A DNA stretch of 7,193 nucleotides from an uncultured Oscillospiraceae bacterium (GTDB taxonomy: Bacteria > Bacillota > Clostridia > Oscillospirales > Oscillospiraceae): the NCBI GenBank assembly GCA_934565425.1, contig CAKTHW010000077.1, positions 1 to 7,193 of the forward strand, in the 5' to 3' direction. Both the position numbers and the translations under genes were made by a program. Shown here piece after piece: positions 1 through 5,785 of this stretch. How positions within the stretch are numbered: position 1 is the stretch's first letter; each line of letters opens with the position of its first letter. Under the pieces are notes generated by a model that made no database searches, had not been told where the DNA came from, and saw only the letters and a program-made list of their open reading frames with translations.

Positions 1-14
1 TTCTGAAATACCAT
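1..14 (-). CDS. 5' end of a minus-strand gene running off the left edge (unidentified)
   Basis: On the minus strand an ATG at 14-12 is preceded by AGGAG (26-22) at 7-nt spacing, and the frame reads M-V-F-Q before the window ends. This is the normal layout of a start in this window. Only four full codons are visible, so no product can be named. It lies just downstream of the pncB terminator and points the same way, so it is either reached by read-through or has a promoter I cannot see. The alternative is a chance RBS plus ATG. Confidence 0.4.
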
Positions 15-33
15 CGTATCACTCCTAACCATA

Positions 34-66
34 GAAAAGGGACGCCCGAACCCGTCGGGCGTCCCG
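34..66 (-). terminator. Rho-independent terminator of pncB
   Basis: A perfect 11-bp stem (39-49 pairing with 55-65; arm GGGACGCCCGA) encloses a 5-nt loop. Read on the minus strand it is followed by TTTT (38-35). It begins about 24 nt past the pncB stop codon, as expected for an intrinsic terminator. The T tract is short, but the stem is very GC-rich. No T tract follows on the plus strand, so it acts in one direction. Confidence 0.85.
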
Positions 67-89
67 CTAGAACCTCGTGAGAGGTGCGC

Positions 90-1535
90 TTACTTCTTAT
101 TGACTGCCAGCAGGTCGGAACGGATGTTCAGCAGACGCTCGGACAGGTCAACGTAATAGGTCTGGGGATTTTCAAACCGCTTCACTTCATCCCACAGGGA
201 AGCCACGTGATACACGCAGTTCTCCCGGATGTCGTCGATGGAGGGCAGGTCATAGACCAGCTCGCCGCCCTTGAAGATGGGACGGAGCAGCTCCTTCGCG
301 GTGAAGTTGGAGACCTTCTTCCGCTTCCAGGTGAAGGTCGGGTCGATCAGCTCGTATTCCTTGCTGTCGTCGATCACTTCGTCGTGGACGGTCACCACGT
401 CGGCGATGGCCTTGTGGGTGTCGTTGTCGTACAGACGGTAGACCTTCTTGAAGTGGGGGATGGTGATCTTCTCCACGTTCTCGCTGACCTTGATCTTGGG
501 GATGATGTTGCCATCCTTGTCCTCCACAGCGGCCAGCTTGTAGACGCTGCCGAAGACGGGGTCGCTCTTGGAGGTGATGAGCCGTTCGCCCACGCCGAAG
601 GAGTCCAGCTGCGCGCCTTCCAGCAGCAGGCCGCGGATGATGTACTCATCCAGAGAGTTGGAGGCCACGATCTTGCAGTCGGTCAGACCGGCCTCGTCCA
701 GCATCTTGCGGGCTTCCTTGGACAGATAGGTCAGGTCGCCGGAGTCGATGCGGATGCCGCACTTCTTGATGCCCATGGGCCACAGGACGTTCTTGATGGC
801 CTTGATGGCGTTGGGGACGCCGGAGCGGAGGACGTTGTAGGTGTCCACCAGCAGGGTAGCGTTGTTGGGGTAGAGTTTGCAGTAGGTCTCAAAGGCGGTG
901 TATTCATCCGGGAACATCTGCACCCAGGAATGAGCCATGGTGCCGGTGGCGGGGACGTGATAGTCCCGGTCCGCCTGGACACAGGCGGTGCCGGCGCAGC
1001 CGGCGATGTAGGAGGCGCGAGCGCCCAGGATAGCGGCCTCAGCACCCTGTGCACGGCGGGAACCGAACTCGGCCACGGGACGGCCAGCGGCAGCCCGGAC
1101 GATGCGGTTGGACTTGGTGGCGATGAGGGACTGATGGTTGAGCACCAGCAGGATGTAGGTCTCGATGAACTGCGCCTGGATGGCGGGAGCGCGAACGATG
1201 AGGATGGGTTCTCTGGGGAACACGGTGGTACCCTCGGGGATGGCCCAGATGTCGCCGGTGAACTTGAAGTTCTTCAGGTAGTCCAAAAATTCTTCTACGA
1301 AGCCGCCCTTGGAACGGAGGTACTCGATGTCCTCGTCGGTGAAGGTCAGGTTCTTGATGTAGTCCACCACCTGTTCCAGACCTGCGGTGATGGCGAAACC
1401 ACCCTCGTCAGGGATGGTGCGGAAGAACACATCAAAGTAGGTGATGCAGTCTCTCAACGGCGTTTGGAAGTAGCCGTTTGCCATGGACAGCTCATAGAAG
1501 TCACATAGCATCGTGTAATTTGTCCGATTATTCAT
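90..1535 (-). CDS. pncB: Nicotinate phosphoribosyltransferase (NAPRTase)
   Basis: The product joins nicotinate to PRPP, with ATP hydrolysis, giving nicotinate mononucleotide; this is the entry step of the Preiss-Handler NAD salvage route in the cytosol. The 481-residue protein is the usual length for the family. Recognisable family stretches are the N-terminal DFYELSMANGYF, EFGSRRAQG (about 156-164), GTMAHSW with the conserved histidine near 202, RIDSGDL (about 262-268), ASNSLDE (about 291-297) and DSFGVGERL (about 311-319). The SDSG/FGVG parts fit the phosphate-binding end of the type II phosphoribosyltransferase barrel. The frame can be extended to a GTG at 1544, but that codon sits on the Shine-Dalgarno itself; the ATG at 1535 has GGGAG 8 nt upstream and is preferred. 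It is a monocistronic-looking gene with its own terminator, divergent from rlmA. No damage is visible. Confidence 0.95.
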   Translation of the reverse strand: MNNRTNYTMLCDFYELSMANGYFQTPLRDCITYFDVFFRTIPDEGGFAITAGLEQVVDYIKNLTFTDEDIEYLRSKGGFVEEFLDYLKNFKFTGDIWAIPEGTTVFPREPILIVRAPAIQAQFIETYILLVLNHQSLIATKSNRIVRAAAGRPVAEFGSRRAQGAEAAILGARASYIAGCAGTACVQADRDYHVPATGTMAHSWVQMFPDEYTAFETYCKLYPNNATLLVDTYNVLRSGVPNAIKAIKNVLWPMGIKKCGIRIDSGDLTYLSKEARKMLDEAGLTDCKIVASNSLDEYIIRGLLLEGAQLDSFGVGERLITSKSDPVFGSVYKLAAVEDKDGNIIPKIKVSENVEKITIPHFKKVYRLYDNDTHKAIADVVTVHDEVIDDSKEYELIDPTFTWKRKKVSNFTAKELLRPIFKGGELVYDLPSIDDIRENCVYHVASLWDEVKRFENPQTYYVDLSERLLNIRSDLLAVNKK

Positions 1536-1543
1536 GTTTCTCA

Positions 1544-1548
1544 CTCCC
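1544..1548 (-). promoter_or_regulatory. RBS that sets the pncB start
   Basis: GGGAG on the minus strand lies 8 nt before the ATG at 1535. The alternative in-frame GTG at 1544 overlaps the last G of this site, so it could not use it. This favours the shorter 481-residue protein. Confidence 0.75.
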
Positions 1549-1600
1549 GGAATGTCTTGATTTTTGTTGATTGCTACAAATTCTTCTCCCCTGCACTGAT

Positions 1601-1635
1601 TTTACATTTATTTAAGATTCAAATGCTATTATAAT
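1601..1635 (+). promoter_or_regulatory. Candidate promoter of rlmA, overlapping that of pncB
   Basis: The plus strand carries TATAAT at 1630-1635. Three bases upstream is an alternative -10, TATTAT (1627-1632), preceded by TG at 1624-1625, an extended -10 arrangement. No good -35 sits at 17 nt; TTTACA at 1601-1606 is 20 nt from TATTAT, which is too far to be ideal. Transcription would begin near 1640, leaving a leader of about 60 nt before the rlmA ATG. Confidence 0.5.
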
Positions 1636-1656
1636 ATTGAACGGAACAAAATGCAA
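1628..1656 (-). promoter_or_regulatory. Candidate sigma-A-type promoter of pncB
   Basis: On the minus strand a perfect TATAAT (1633-1628) lies 17 nt from TTGCAT (1656-1651), which matches only the TTG half of the -35 consensus. Predicted transcription would start near 1621, giving a leader of about 86 nt before the ATG. The strong -10 and ideal spacing support it; the weak -35 limits confidence. The -10 is part of a palindrome shared with the opposing promoter. Confidence 0.5.
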
Positions 1657-1665
1657 GTGCATTTT
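1648..1665. promoter_or_regulatory. Perfect 8-2-8 dyad, candidate operator
   Basis: AAAATGCA (1648-1655), AG, then TGCATTTT (1658-1665) form a perfect inverted repeat. It covers the proposed pncB -35 hexamer (1656-1651) and lies about 7-24 nt downstream of the expected rlmA transcription start. A protein bound here could block both divergent promoters. A 2-nt loop is too small for a good RNA hairpin, which favours a DNA-binding site. No regulator is identified. Confidence 0.4.
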
Positions 1666-1669
1666 CACG

Positions 1670-1679
1670 TGTCATGACA
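1670..1679. promoter_or_regulatory. Perfect 10-bp palindrome TGTCATGACA, possible second operator
   Basis: The sequence equals its own reverse complement and lies between the first dyad and the rlmA ribosome binding site. It partly overlaps another palindrome, CACGTG (1666-1671). From memory, the core resembles dyads described for niacin-responsive NiaR/YrxA repressors of Firmicutes, which would fit the adjacent pncB. I cannot confirm the match, and a 10-bp palindrome can occur by chance. Confidence 0.3.
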
Positions 1680-1687
1680 TATTTTTT

Positions 1688-1695
1688 GAAGGGAA
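1688..1695 (+). promoter_or_regulatory. RBS that sets the rlmA start
   Basis: GAAGGGAA lies about 8 nt before the ATG at 1703. The upstream in-frame ATG at 1637 has no such site and falls at or before the predicted transcription start, so it is not used. Confidence 0.75.
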
Positions 1696-1702
1696 CGGTC
1701 AC

Positions 1703-2530
1703 ATGAGCTTATTTCGATGCCCCATCTGCGCCCAGCCATTGGAAAAACAGCCGGGGCGATACCTCTGTCTCAGCGGTCACAGCTACGACTGCGCCGCCGC
1801 CGGCTACGTCCACCTGCTCCCCGTCCGCCAGAAGCACTCCAAGCTGCCGGGGGACGACAAGGAGATGGTGCGCGCCCGGAAGGACTTCCTCTCGGCGGGG
1901 TATTATCACCACCTGTGCCAGGCTCTGGAGGACTTGGCGGATCGGTACACCGGTATGGATCCGGTGGTGGTGGACTCCGGCTGCGGCGAGGGGTATTATA
2001 CCGCTGGAATTTTTAATAGATTGACGGCGGCGGGAAAAAAGCCTACAATAGCAGGTATCGACCTGTCCAAGTTCGCCCTCCGCTGGGCGGCGAAGCGACA
2101 GAAGGAGATCGAGTTCGCCGTGGCCTCCGCTTACCACCTGCCCATCGCAGACCGGCAGGCGGATCTGTTCCTGAACTGCTTCTCTCCTCTGGCCTTGGAC
2201 GAGGTGCGACGGGTGCTGAAACCCGGCGGGACCTTCCTCTACGTGGTCCCAGCGGCTCGGCACCTGTGGGAGCTGAAGGCGGTGCTCTATGAGCATCCCT
2301 ATTTGAATGGAGAGGAGCGGACGCCCTACGAGGGGTTCCGTTACCAGGAGGTACAGCGGGTGGAGAAGACCATCCACCTGCCCGATCAGCAGACCATTCA
2401 AGATCTGTTCCGCATGACCCCTTATTGCTGGAAGACGCCAGGGAAGGGGAAGGCGAAGCTGGAACAGTTGACCCAGTTGGATGTGCAGACCCAGTTTGAC
2501 ATCCACGTTTTCACCAGAGAGGAGGAATGA
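1703..2530 (+). CDS. rlmA: RlmA-type 23S rRNA (guanine-N1)-methyltransferase
   Basis: The product is expected to transfer a methyl group from S-adenosylmethionine to N1 of a guanine in 23S rRNA helix 35 near the peptide exit tunnel: G745 in the RlmA(I) class, G748 in the RlmA(II)/TlrB class. The 275-residue protein is close to the ~270 residues of E. coli RlmA. The N-terminus carries a zinc ribbon with ligands C6, C9, C22 and H26, followed by the family-typical GYVHLLP and LPGDDKEM segments. The Rossmann methyltransferase part shows the SAM-binding DSGCGEGYYT (91-100), an acidic GIDLSK strand end (about 118-123) and RVLKPGG (about 170-176). The start at 1703 is chosen because GAAGGGAA precedes it; the longer frame from 1637 adds 22 residues before the zinc ribbon. 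Clostridial members usually fall in the G748 class, but which guanine is modified cannot be read from the sequence. It leads the LtaS-type gene by 91 nt with no terminator between. Confidence 0.9.
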   Translation: MSLFRCPICAQPLEKQPGRYLCLSGHSYDCAAAGYVHLLPVRQKHSKLPGDDKEMVRARKDFLSAGYYHHLCQALEDLADRYTGMDPVVVDSGCGEGYYTAGIFNRLTAAGKKPTIAGIDLSKFALRWAAKRQKEIEFAVASAYHLPIADRQADLFLNCFSPLALDEVRRVLKPGGTFLYVVPAARHLWELKAVLYEHPYLNGEERTPYEGFRYQEVQRVEKTIHLPDQQTIQDLFRMTPYCWKTPGKGKAKLEQLTQLDVQTQFDIHVFTREEE

Positions 2531-2577
2531 CCCGAAAGGCGGTAGTCCGACCGTCGAAGAAGACACCGCGCGTTGCT

Positions 2578-2605
2578 TAGATATGGGAGAGGGATTCTAT
2601 ATCTA
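2578..2605 (+). other. Small inverted repeat before the LtaS-type gene
   Basis: TAGATAT (2578-2584) and ATATCTA (2599-2605) are perfect inverted repeats around a 14-nt spacer, ending 4 nt before the AGGAGG at 2610-2615. It has no T tract, so it is not a terminator. TTGCTT (2573-2578) and TCTATA (2596-2601) at 17-nt spacing also make a weak promoter candidate in the same stretch. The 91-nt gap (2531-2621) shows nothing else. Confidence 0.25.
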
Positions 2606-2609
2606 TCCT

Positions 2610-2615
2610 AGGAGG
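2610..2615 (+). promoter_or_regulatory. Consensus RBS that sets the LtaS-type start
   Basis: A full AGGAGG lies 6 nt before the ATG at 2622. The frame stays open upstream to 2481, inside the end of rlmA, but those 47 codons have no ribosome binding site and no membrane-protein character, so the start at 2622 is preferred. Confidence 0.85.
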
Positions 2616-2621
2616 ACATCA

Positions 2622-4643
2622 ATGAATACAAAAGAACAAGAAAAAACTACACCGAGTAAACCCCGCCGCTTTCCTCGGATGGCGGCTGTGATCCATAAGA
2701 TCGTGGGAGACGACAAAAAAGTCTTCCTCTCCAGGGTGCTCTTTCTGCTGGGGCCTCTGGTGGCACTGTTCCAAGTGGAACTGTTGAACGAGACCAACCC
2801 ATACTTAAACCTGGAACCAGATGAGTTCATCATGAACATGGTCTGGTACGCCATTGCTTTCTTCATCTCCTGGCTCATCTTCGGCCGCAGGCGGCGGGCA
2901 GCCGTGGCAGCCTGCAGCTTCTTTGAGGTCATCGGCATCATCAACCATTACGTGTTGGAGTTCCGCGGCCGCATCCTCTTCCCCCATGACATCGCCGCCA
3001 TCCGCACGGCAGTCAACGTGGTGGACGAGTACGACTTCACTCCGGATAAGTATATCTGGGGGACGCTGGCGCTGATGCTGCTCTATTTCCTGGTGCTCAA
3101 GCTCTTCGCCGTGCCTCAGCCGGAGCGATCCTATTTCAAGAAAAAAACCATCACCTGGATCATGGGCGCCCTGTCCGCTGCCTATATCGTGGCCTTCTTC
3201 TTCACCGGTTGGCTCCCCGCCGCCGGCATCAAGACCCAGCAGTGGCGCACCCAGTCCAATGGCTTTGTCTTAAACTTCACCATCGCCCTGCGCTACAGTC
3301 GGGTGGATAAACCGGATAACTATTCCGAAGAGACCATCACCGACCAAGCCCAAGAGGTGACCAGCACCCACACCGACGAGAACCCGGAGATGAACCTGCA
3401 GCAGGACACCTTCCTGAAAAAGGGCACCGGCAAGACCGGTCAGACCAGCAGCAGTACCGTCTCCAGCGGCGTCCAGCCCACCAACCTCATCTGCATCATG
3501 GACGAGAGCTTCGCCGATATGAGCATCTACGACCGCCTCCAGGTCAACGAGGAGGTCATCCCCTTCTTCAAGAGCCTGAAGAACAACACCGTCAAGGGCT
3601 GGATGTACTCGCCCGTCACCGGCGGCGGCACCGCCAACGTGGAATACGAGTTCCTCACCGGCAACAGCTCCGCCTTCCTGCCCAGCGGCACCGTGCCCTA
3701 CCAGCTCTACGTCAAGGATAACCAGGCGTCCCTGGTCTCCCTGGCCAAGTCCATGGGCTACCACACCACCGCCTTCCATCCCTACCTGTCGTCCGGCTGG
3801 AATCGGCCTCTGGTGTACAAGTACATGGGCTTTGACAAGCAGATGTTCGACACCGACGTGACCAATCCGGAGTATGTCCGCGGCTATATCTCCGACTCCT
3901 GCGACTTCAAGACCATCCAGTCCATCACGGAGCAGGGGAAGGGGCAGAAGAACTTCATCTTCAACGTCACCATGCAGAACCACGGCGGCTACAACCAGGG
4001 CTGGTACAACCTGCCCCGCACTATCGCTTTGAAGGGCACCATGTTCGGCACCAGCAGCTATACGGAGCAGTACCTGGCGCTCATGCGCAAGACGGACGAC
4101 GCCCTGAAAGAGCTCATCGACTACTATAGCAAGGTGGACGAGCCCACCATGATCGTCCTCTTCGGCGACCACCAGGGCAAGCTGACCACCGCCTTCTATG
4201 AGCAGCTGTTCGGCAAGAGCACGGACAGCCTGACCATGGAGGAGACCCAGCGGGAGTACGTGACGCCCTTCATGATCTGGGCAAACTACGACATCCCGGA
4301 GGCGGAGAACGTCATGCTCTCCACCAACTACCTGGGCGTCCTGACCGCCAAAATGGCCAACTTGCCCATGACCGACTACATGAAGTACCTGGCAGACCTG
4401 TACGAGCAGGTGCCGGTCATCAACACCAACGGCTATATCACGCCGGACGGCAAGATGACCGAAGACCTGTCCGACCTGTCTGAAACCTTGCAGAGCCAGG
4501 TGAAGCAGTACCAAGCCTTCGCCTTCTGCGACCTGTTCAGCCGCTTCGACTACATGGACGGCAACTTCTTCCGCCTCCACCCGGGCAGCCAAGACACCGG
4601 CACCGGCGGGGCCAGCAGCAGCGGCAGCGCCGGCAGTGAATAA
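2622..4643 (+). CDS. LtaS-family membrane sulfatase (phosphoglycerol transferase)
   Basis: This is a polytopic membrane enzyme of the lipoteichoic acid synthase family, which moves glycerol-1-phosphate from phosphatidylglycerol onto a glycolipid or polymer outside the membrane. The 673-residue protein is slightly longer than S. aureus LtaS (646). It has five likely membrane helices at about 34-52, 70-88, 93-110, 144-163 and 175-197. A Ser/Thr-rich linker (about 230-286) follows, then an extracellular sulfatase-fold domain. Metal and catalytic residues appear intact: E295 in IMDES, nucleophile T337 in GGGTAN, H454 in MQNHGGY, and D516-H517 in FGDHQG. The C-terminus (about 655-673) is a short Gly/Ser tail. 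It probably shares a transcript with rlmA or uses a weak local promoter, and it ends at a strong terminator. Whether it makes true LTA or another glycerol-phosphate decoration cannot be decided, so no symbol is given. Confidence 0.92.
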   Translation: MNTKEQEKTTPSKPRRFPRMAAVIHKIVGDDKKVFLSRVLFLLGPLVALFQVELLNETNPYLNLEPDEFIMNMVWYAIAFFISWLIFGRRRRAAVAACSFFEVIGIINHYVLEFRGRILFPHDIAAIRTAVNVVDEYDFTPDKYIWGTLALMLLYFLVLKLFAVPQPERSYFKKKTITWIMGALSAAYIVAFFFTGWLPAAGIKTQQWRTQSNGFVLNFTIALRYSRVDKPDNYSEETITDQAQEVTSTHTDENPEMNLQQDTFLKKGTGKTGQTSSSTVSSGVQPTNLICIMDESFADMSIYDRLQVNEEVIPFFKSLKNNTVKGWMYSPVTGGGTANVEYEFLTGNSSAFLPSGTVPYQLYVKDNQASLVSLAKSMGYHTTAFHPYLSSGWNRPLVYKYMGFDKQMFDTDVTNPEYVRGYISDSCDFKTIQSITEQGKGQKNFIFNVTMQNHGGYNQGWYNLPRTIALKGTMFGTSSYTEQYLALMRKTDDALKELIDYYSKVDEPTMIVLFGDHQGKLTTAFYEQLFGKSTDSLTMEETQREYVTPFMIWANYDIPEAENVMLSTNYLGVLTAKMANLPMTDYMKYLADLYEQVPVINTNGYITPDGKMTEDLSDLSETLQSQVKQYQAFAFCDLFSRFDYMDGNFFRLHPGSQDTGTGGASSSGSAGSE

Positions 4644-4648
4644 AAAAC

Positions 4649-4686
4649 AAACGAACCAGCTTCTTTGGAAGCTGGTTCGTTTTCTA
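4649..4686 (+). terminator. Strong hairpin terminator, probably bidirectional
   Basis: A perfect 15-bp stem (4649-4663 with 4668-4682) closes a TTTG loop, beginning 5 nt after the LtaS-type stop. On the plus strand the arm runs into GTTTTC. On the minus strand the same hairpin is followed by G and then TTTTTT (4647-4642). It can therefore also stop transcripts from the convergent kinase/GerMN genes, for which no other terminator is visible nearer than this. Confidence 0.92.
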
Positions 4687-4733
4687 TGCTTTTAGATGGG
4701 GGCAGTGCCTGTCCAAAAGGAACCACCTAATGA

Positions 4734-4870
4734 CTCTCTTGTGCAAAGGGAGCTGTCAGCCGCAAAGGCTGACTGAGGGATTGACGACCACGTACAGCAA
4801 GCCAGAAGGCGCACTTTCCTATGCCCTACGCTCGCCGCACAACCCCTCCGTCCCCTTACACAGAGGAGAC
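4734..4870. repeat. MITE-like imperfect inverted-repeat element in the intergenic region
   Basis: The left end (4734-4783) and right end (4840-4868) are imperfect inverted copies. Comparing the left outer part with the reverse complement of the right gives about 13 of 19 matches, then 8 of 10 for the inner TGAGGGATTG / GGAGGGGTTG part. The left arm additionally carries a perfect 7-bp hairpin (GTCAGCC 4755-4761, GGCTGAC 4767-4773, loop GCAAA) that the right arm lacks. The core between the arms codes for nothing recognisable. Elements with GGGAGCTGTCA...TGACTGAGGGATTG-like ends are, as I recall, scattered through gut Oscillospiraceae genomes, but copy number cannot be checked here. No transposase and no clear target duplication are visible. 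The rest of the 4690-4879 gap shows nothing I can name. Confidence 0.6.
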
Positions 4871-4879
4871 TGCGAAGCG

Positions 4880-5785
4880 CTACTGAGCGGTATACACCTT
4901 CTCAATCTCTGCTGCCGACAACCCTGGGATCTCCGTCCCATGATTCCAGTAGGACACCTGATTCACCCCGTCCAGCTCCGTCAGCGACGCCGACAGCGCC
5001 CAGGCTGCCAGGTTGGCCTTGCCCTTCTCGTCCAGCAGCGCCTGCATCCACTGGTCAGGCAGGGAGAGCAGGCACACCTTCTTCTCCAGCCGGATGGAGA
5101 CCCCGTCTGTGGTGGCGGGCAGATACGCGGCAGCACCTTTTCGCTCCGGGCCGGCGCACAGGGCGTCCAGGACGGCCTGGATGGAGCCGGTCTGATGGGC
5201 GGTGGAGGCTTGGAGGGTGCGGGTCTCGTGGAGGACTTTGGTGCCGTCCTCAGAGGGGAAGTAGAGGGTGGTTTTCAGAGGGATGGGATCGGCGCTCATG
5301 CCGGACAGGTCAAAATCCTCCGCCGTCAACGGCTCCTCCGATTTCCCAGGCAGCACTGACTCGCCAGCGGCCAAGATGACCACACTGTCCACCTGCTTCA
5401 GCTGGGTCATGGTCAGCACCACCGCCCCATTGGCCAGCGTCCGTTTGGCGCCGGTCAAGTCCCCGTACTCCTTGGAAAAATTCAGGGTCAGCACCTTGTC
5501 CTTCAGCTTGTGGCTCAGCAGGGTGGTGCCCTTGGGGAAGGGGGTGGTCAGGTCAACGCGCTCCGGCTTGGACAGCAGGGCGTGTACCAGCTGCTTGATG
5601 ACCTCCTTTTCGCCGTCCAGCGTGTAGGAATCCGTGTCCAACGCACTGCCGGAGGCGTAGCTGTCGGACAGGAAGTAGAGGTCATAGTTCTGTTGGTCGG
5701 TGGGAGTGGATTTGAACTGGCTGGCCCCATAGATGGCCAGCAGGAGCAGCACCCCCAGGGGGATGCAGAACAACCATTTCTTCAT
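4880..5785 (-). CDS. Membrane-anchored protein with two GerMN domains
   Basis: The 301-residue protein begins MKKW followed by a single hydrophobic helix (about 4-21), then two GerMN-like repeats outside the membrane. The first spans roughly 34-150, with LVHALLSKPE, PFPKGTTLLS and LTLNFSKEY. The second spans roughly 168-290, with the parallel VLDALCAGPE, YLPATTDGVS and VCLLSLPDQ. GerMN domains occur in B. subtilis GerM, needed for sporulation and germination, and in actinobacterial LpqB, a partner of kinase MtrB. Unlike GerM and LpqB, no lipobox cysteine follows the hydrophobic stretch, so a transmembrane anchor is more likely than a lipid. The start at 5785 has AGGAGG 7 nt upstream; a longer frame reaching 5827 lies inside the kinase gene and lacks a site. 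The ATG overlaps the kinase TGA as ATGA, implying coupled translation and a shared envelope-sensing job; the exact function is unknown. Confidence 0.85.
   Translation of the reverse strand: MKKWLFCIPLGVLLLLAIYGASQFKSTPTDQQNYDLYFLSDSYASGSALDTDSYTLDGEKEVIKQLVHALLSKPERVDLTTPFPKGTTLLSHKLKDKVLTLNFSKEYGDLTGAKRTLANGAVVLTMTQLKQVDSVVILAAGESVLPGKSEEPLTAEDFDLSGMSADPIPLKTTLYFPSEDGTKVLHETRTLQASTAHQTGSIQAVLDALCAGPERKGAAAYLPATTDGVSIRLEKKVCLLSLPDQWMQALLDEKGKANLAAWALSASLTELDGVNQVSYWNHGTEIPGLSAAEIEKVYTAQ

Noticed and set aside
84..1508. A 474-codon open frame on the plus strand opposite pncB
   Set aside because: It is the antisense shadow of a well-conserved enzyme gene in GC-rich DNA. Its translation is a Val/Gly/Asp/Leu-rich monotony with no domain and no ribosome binding site.
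1545..1627. A riboswitch in the pncB leader
   Set aside because: The leader is about 86 nt and shows no convincing paired stems or known aptamer signature, and no terminator or RBS-sequestering hairpin.
1637..1702. N-terminal extension of rlmA from the ATG at 1637
   Set aside because: It lies at the predicted transcription start, has no ribosome binding site, and would put 22 unrelated residues before the zinc ribbon.
1709..2566. A 285-codon minus-strand frame opposite rlmA
   Set aside because: It is antisense to a gene with a clear zinc ribbon and SAM motif; the translated protein shows no recognisable family.
3270..4592. A 440-codon minus-strand frame opposite the LtaS-type gene
   Set aside because: Its Val/Gly/His-rich composition is that of the reverse strand of C-ending codons; the sense strand has all sulfatase catalytic motifs.
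4755..4773. The GTCAGCC/GGCTGAC hairpin as a terminator of the GerMN gene
   Set aside because: No T tract follows on either strand; it is better read as part of the repeat element.
4730..5359. A 209-codon plus-strand frame starting in the repeat and crossing the GerMN gene
   Set aside because: It begins in the repeat element and then runs antisense to a coupled gene; there is no ribosome binding site and no domain.
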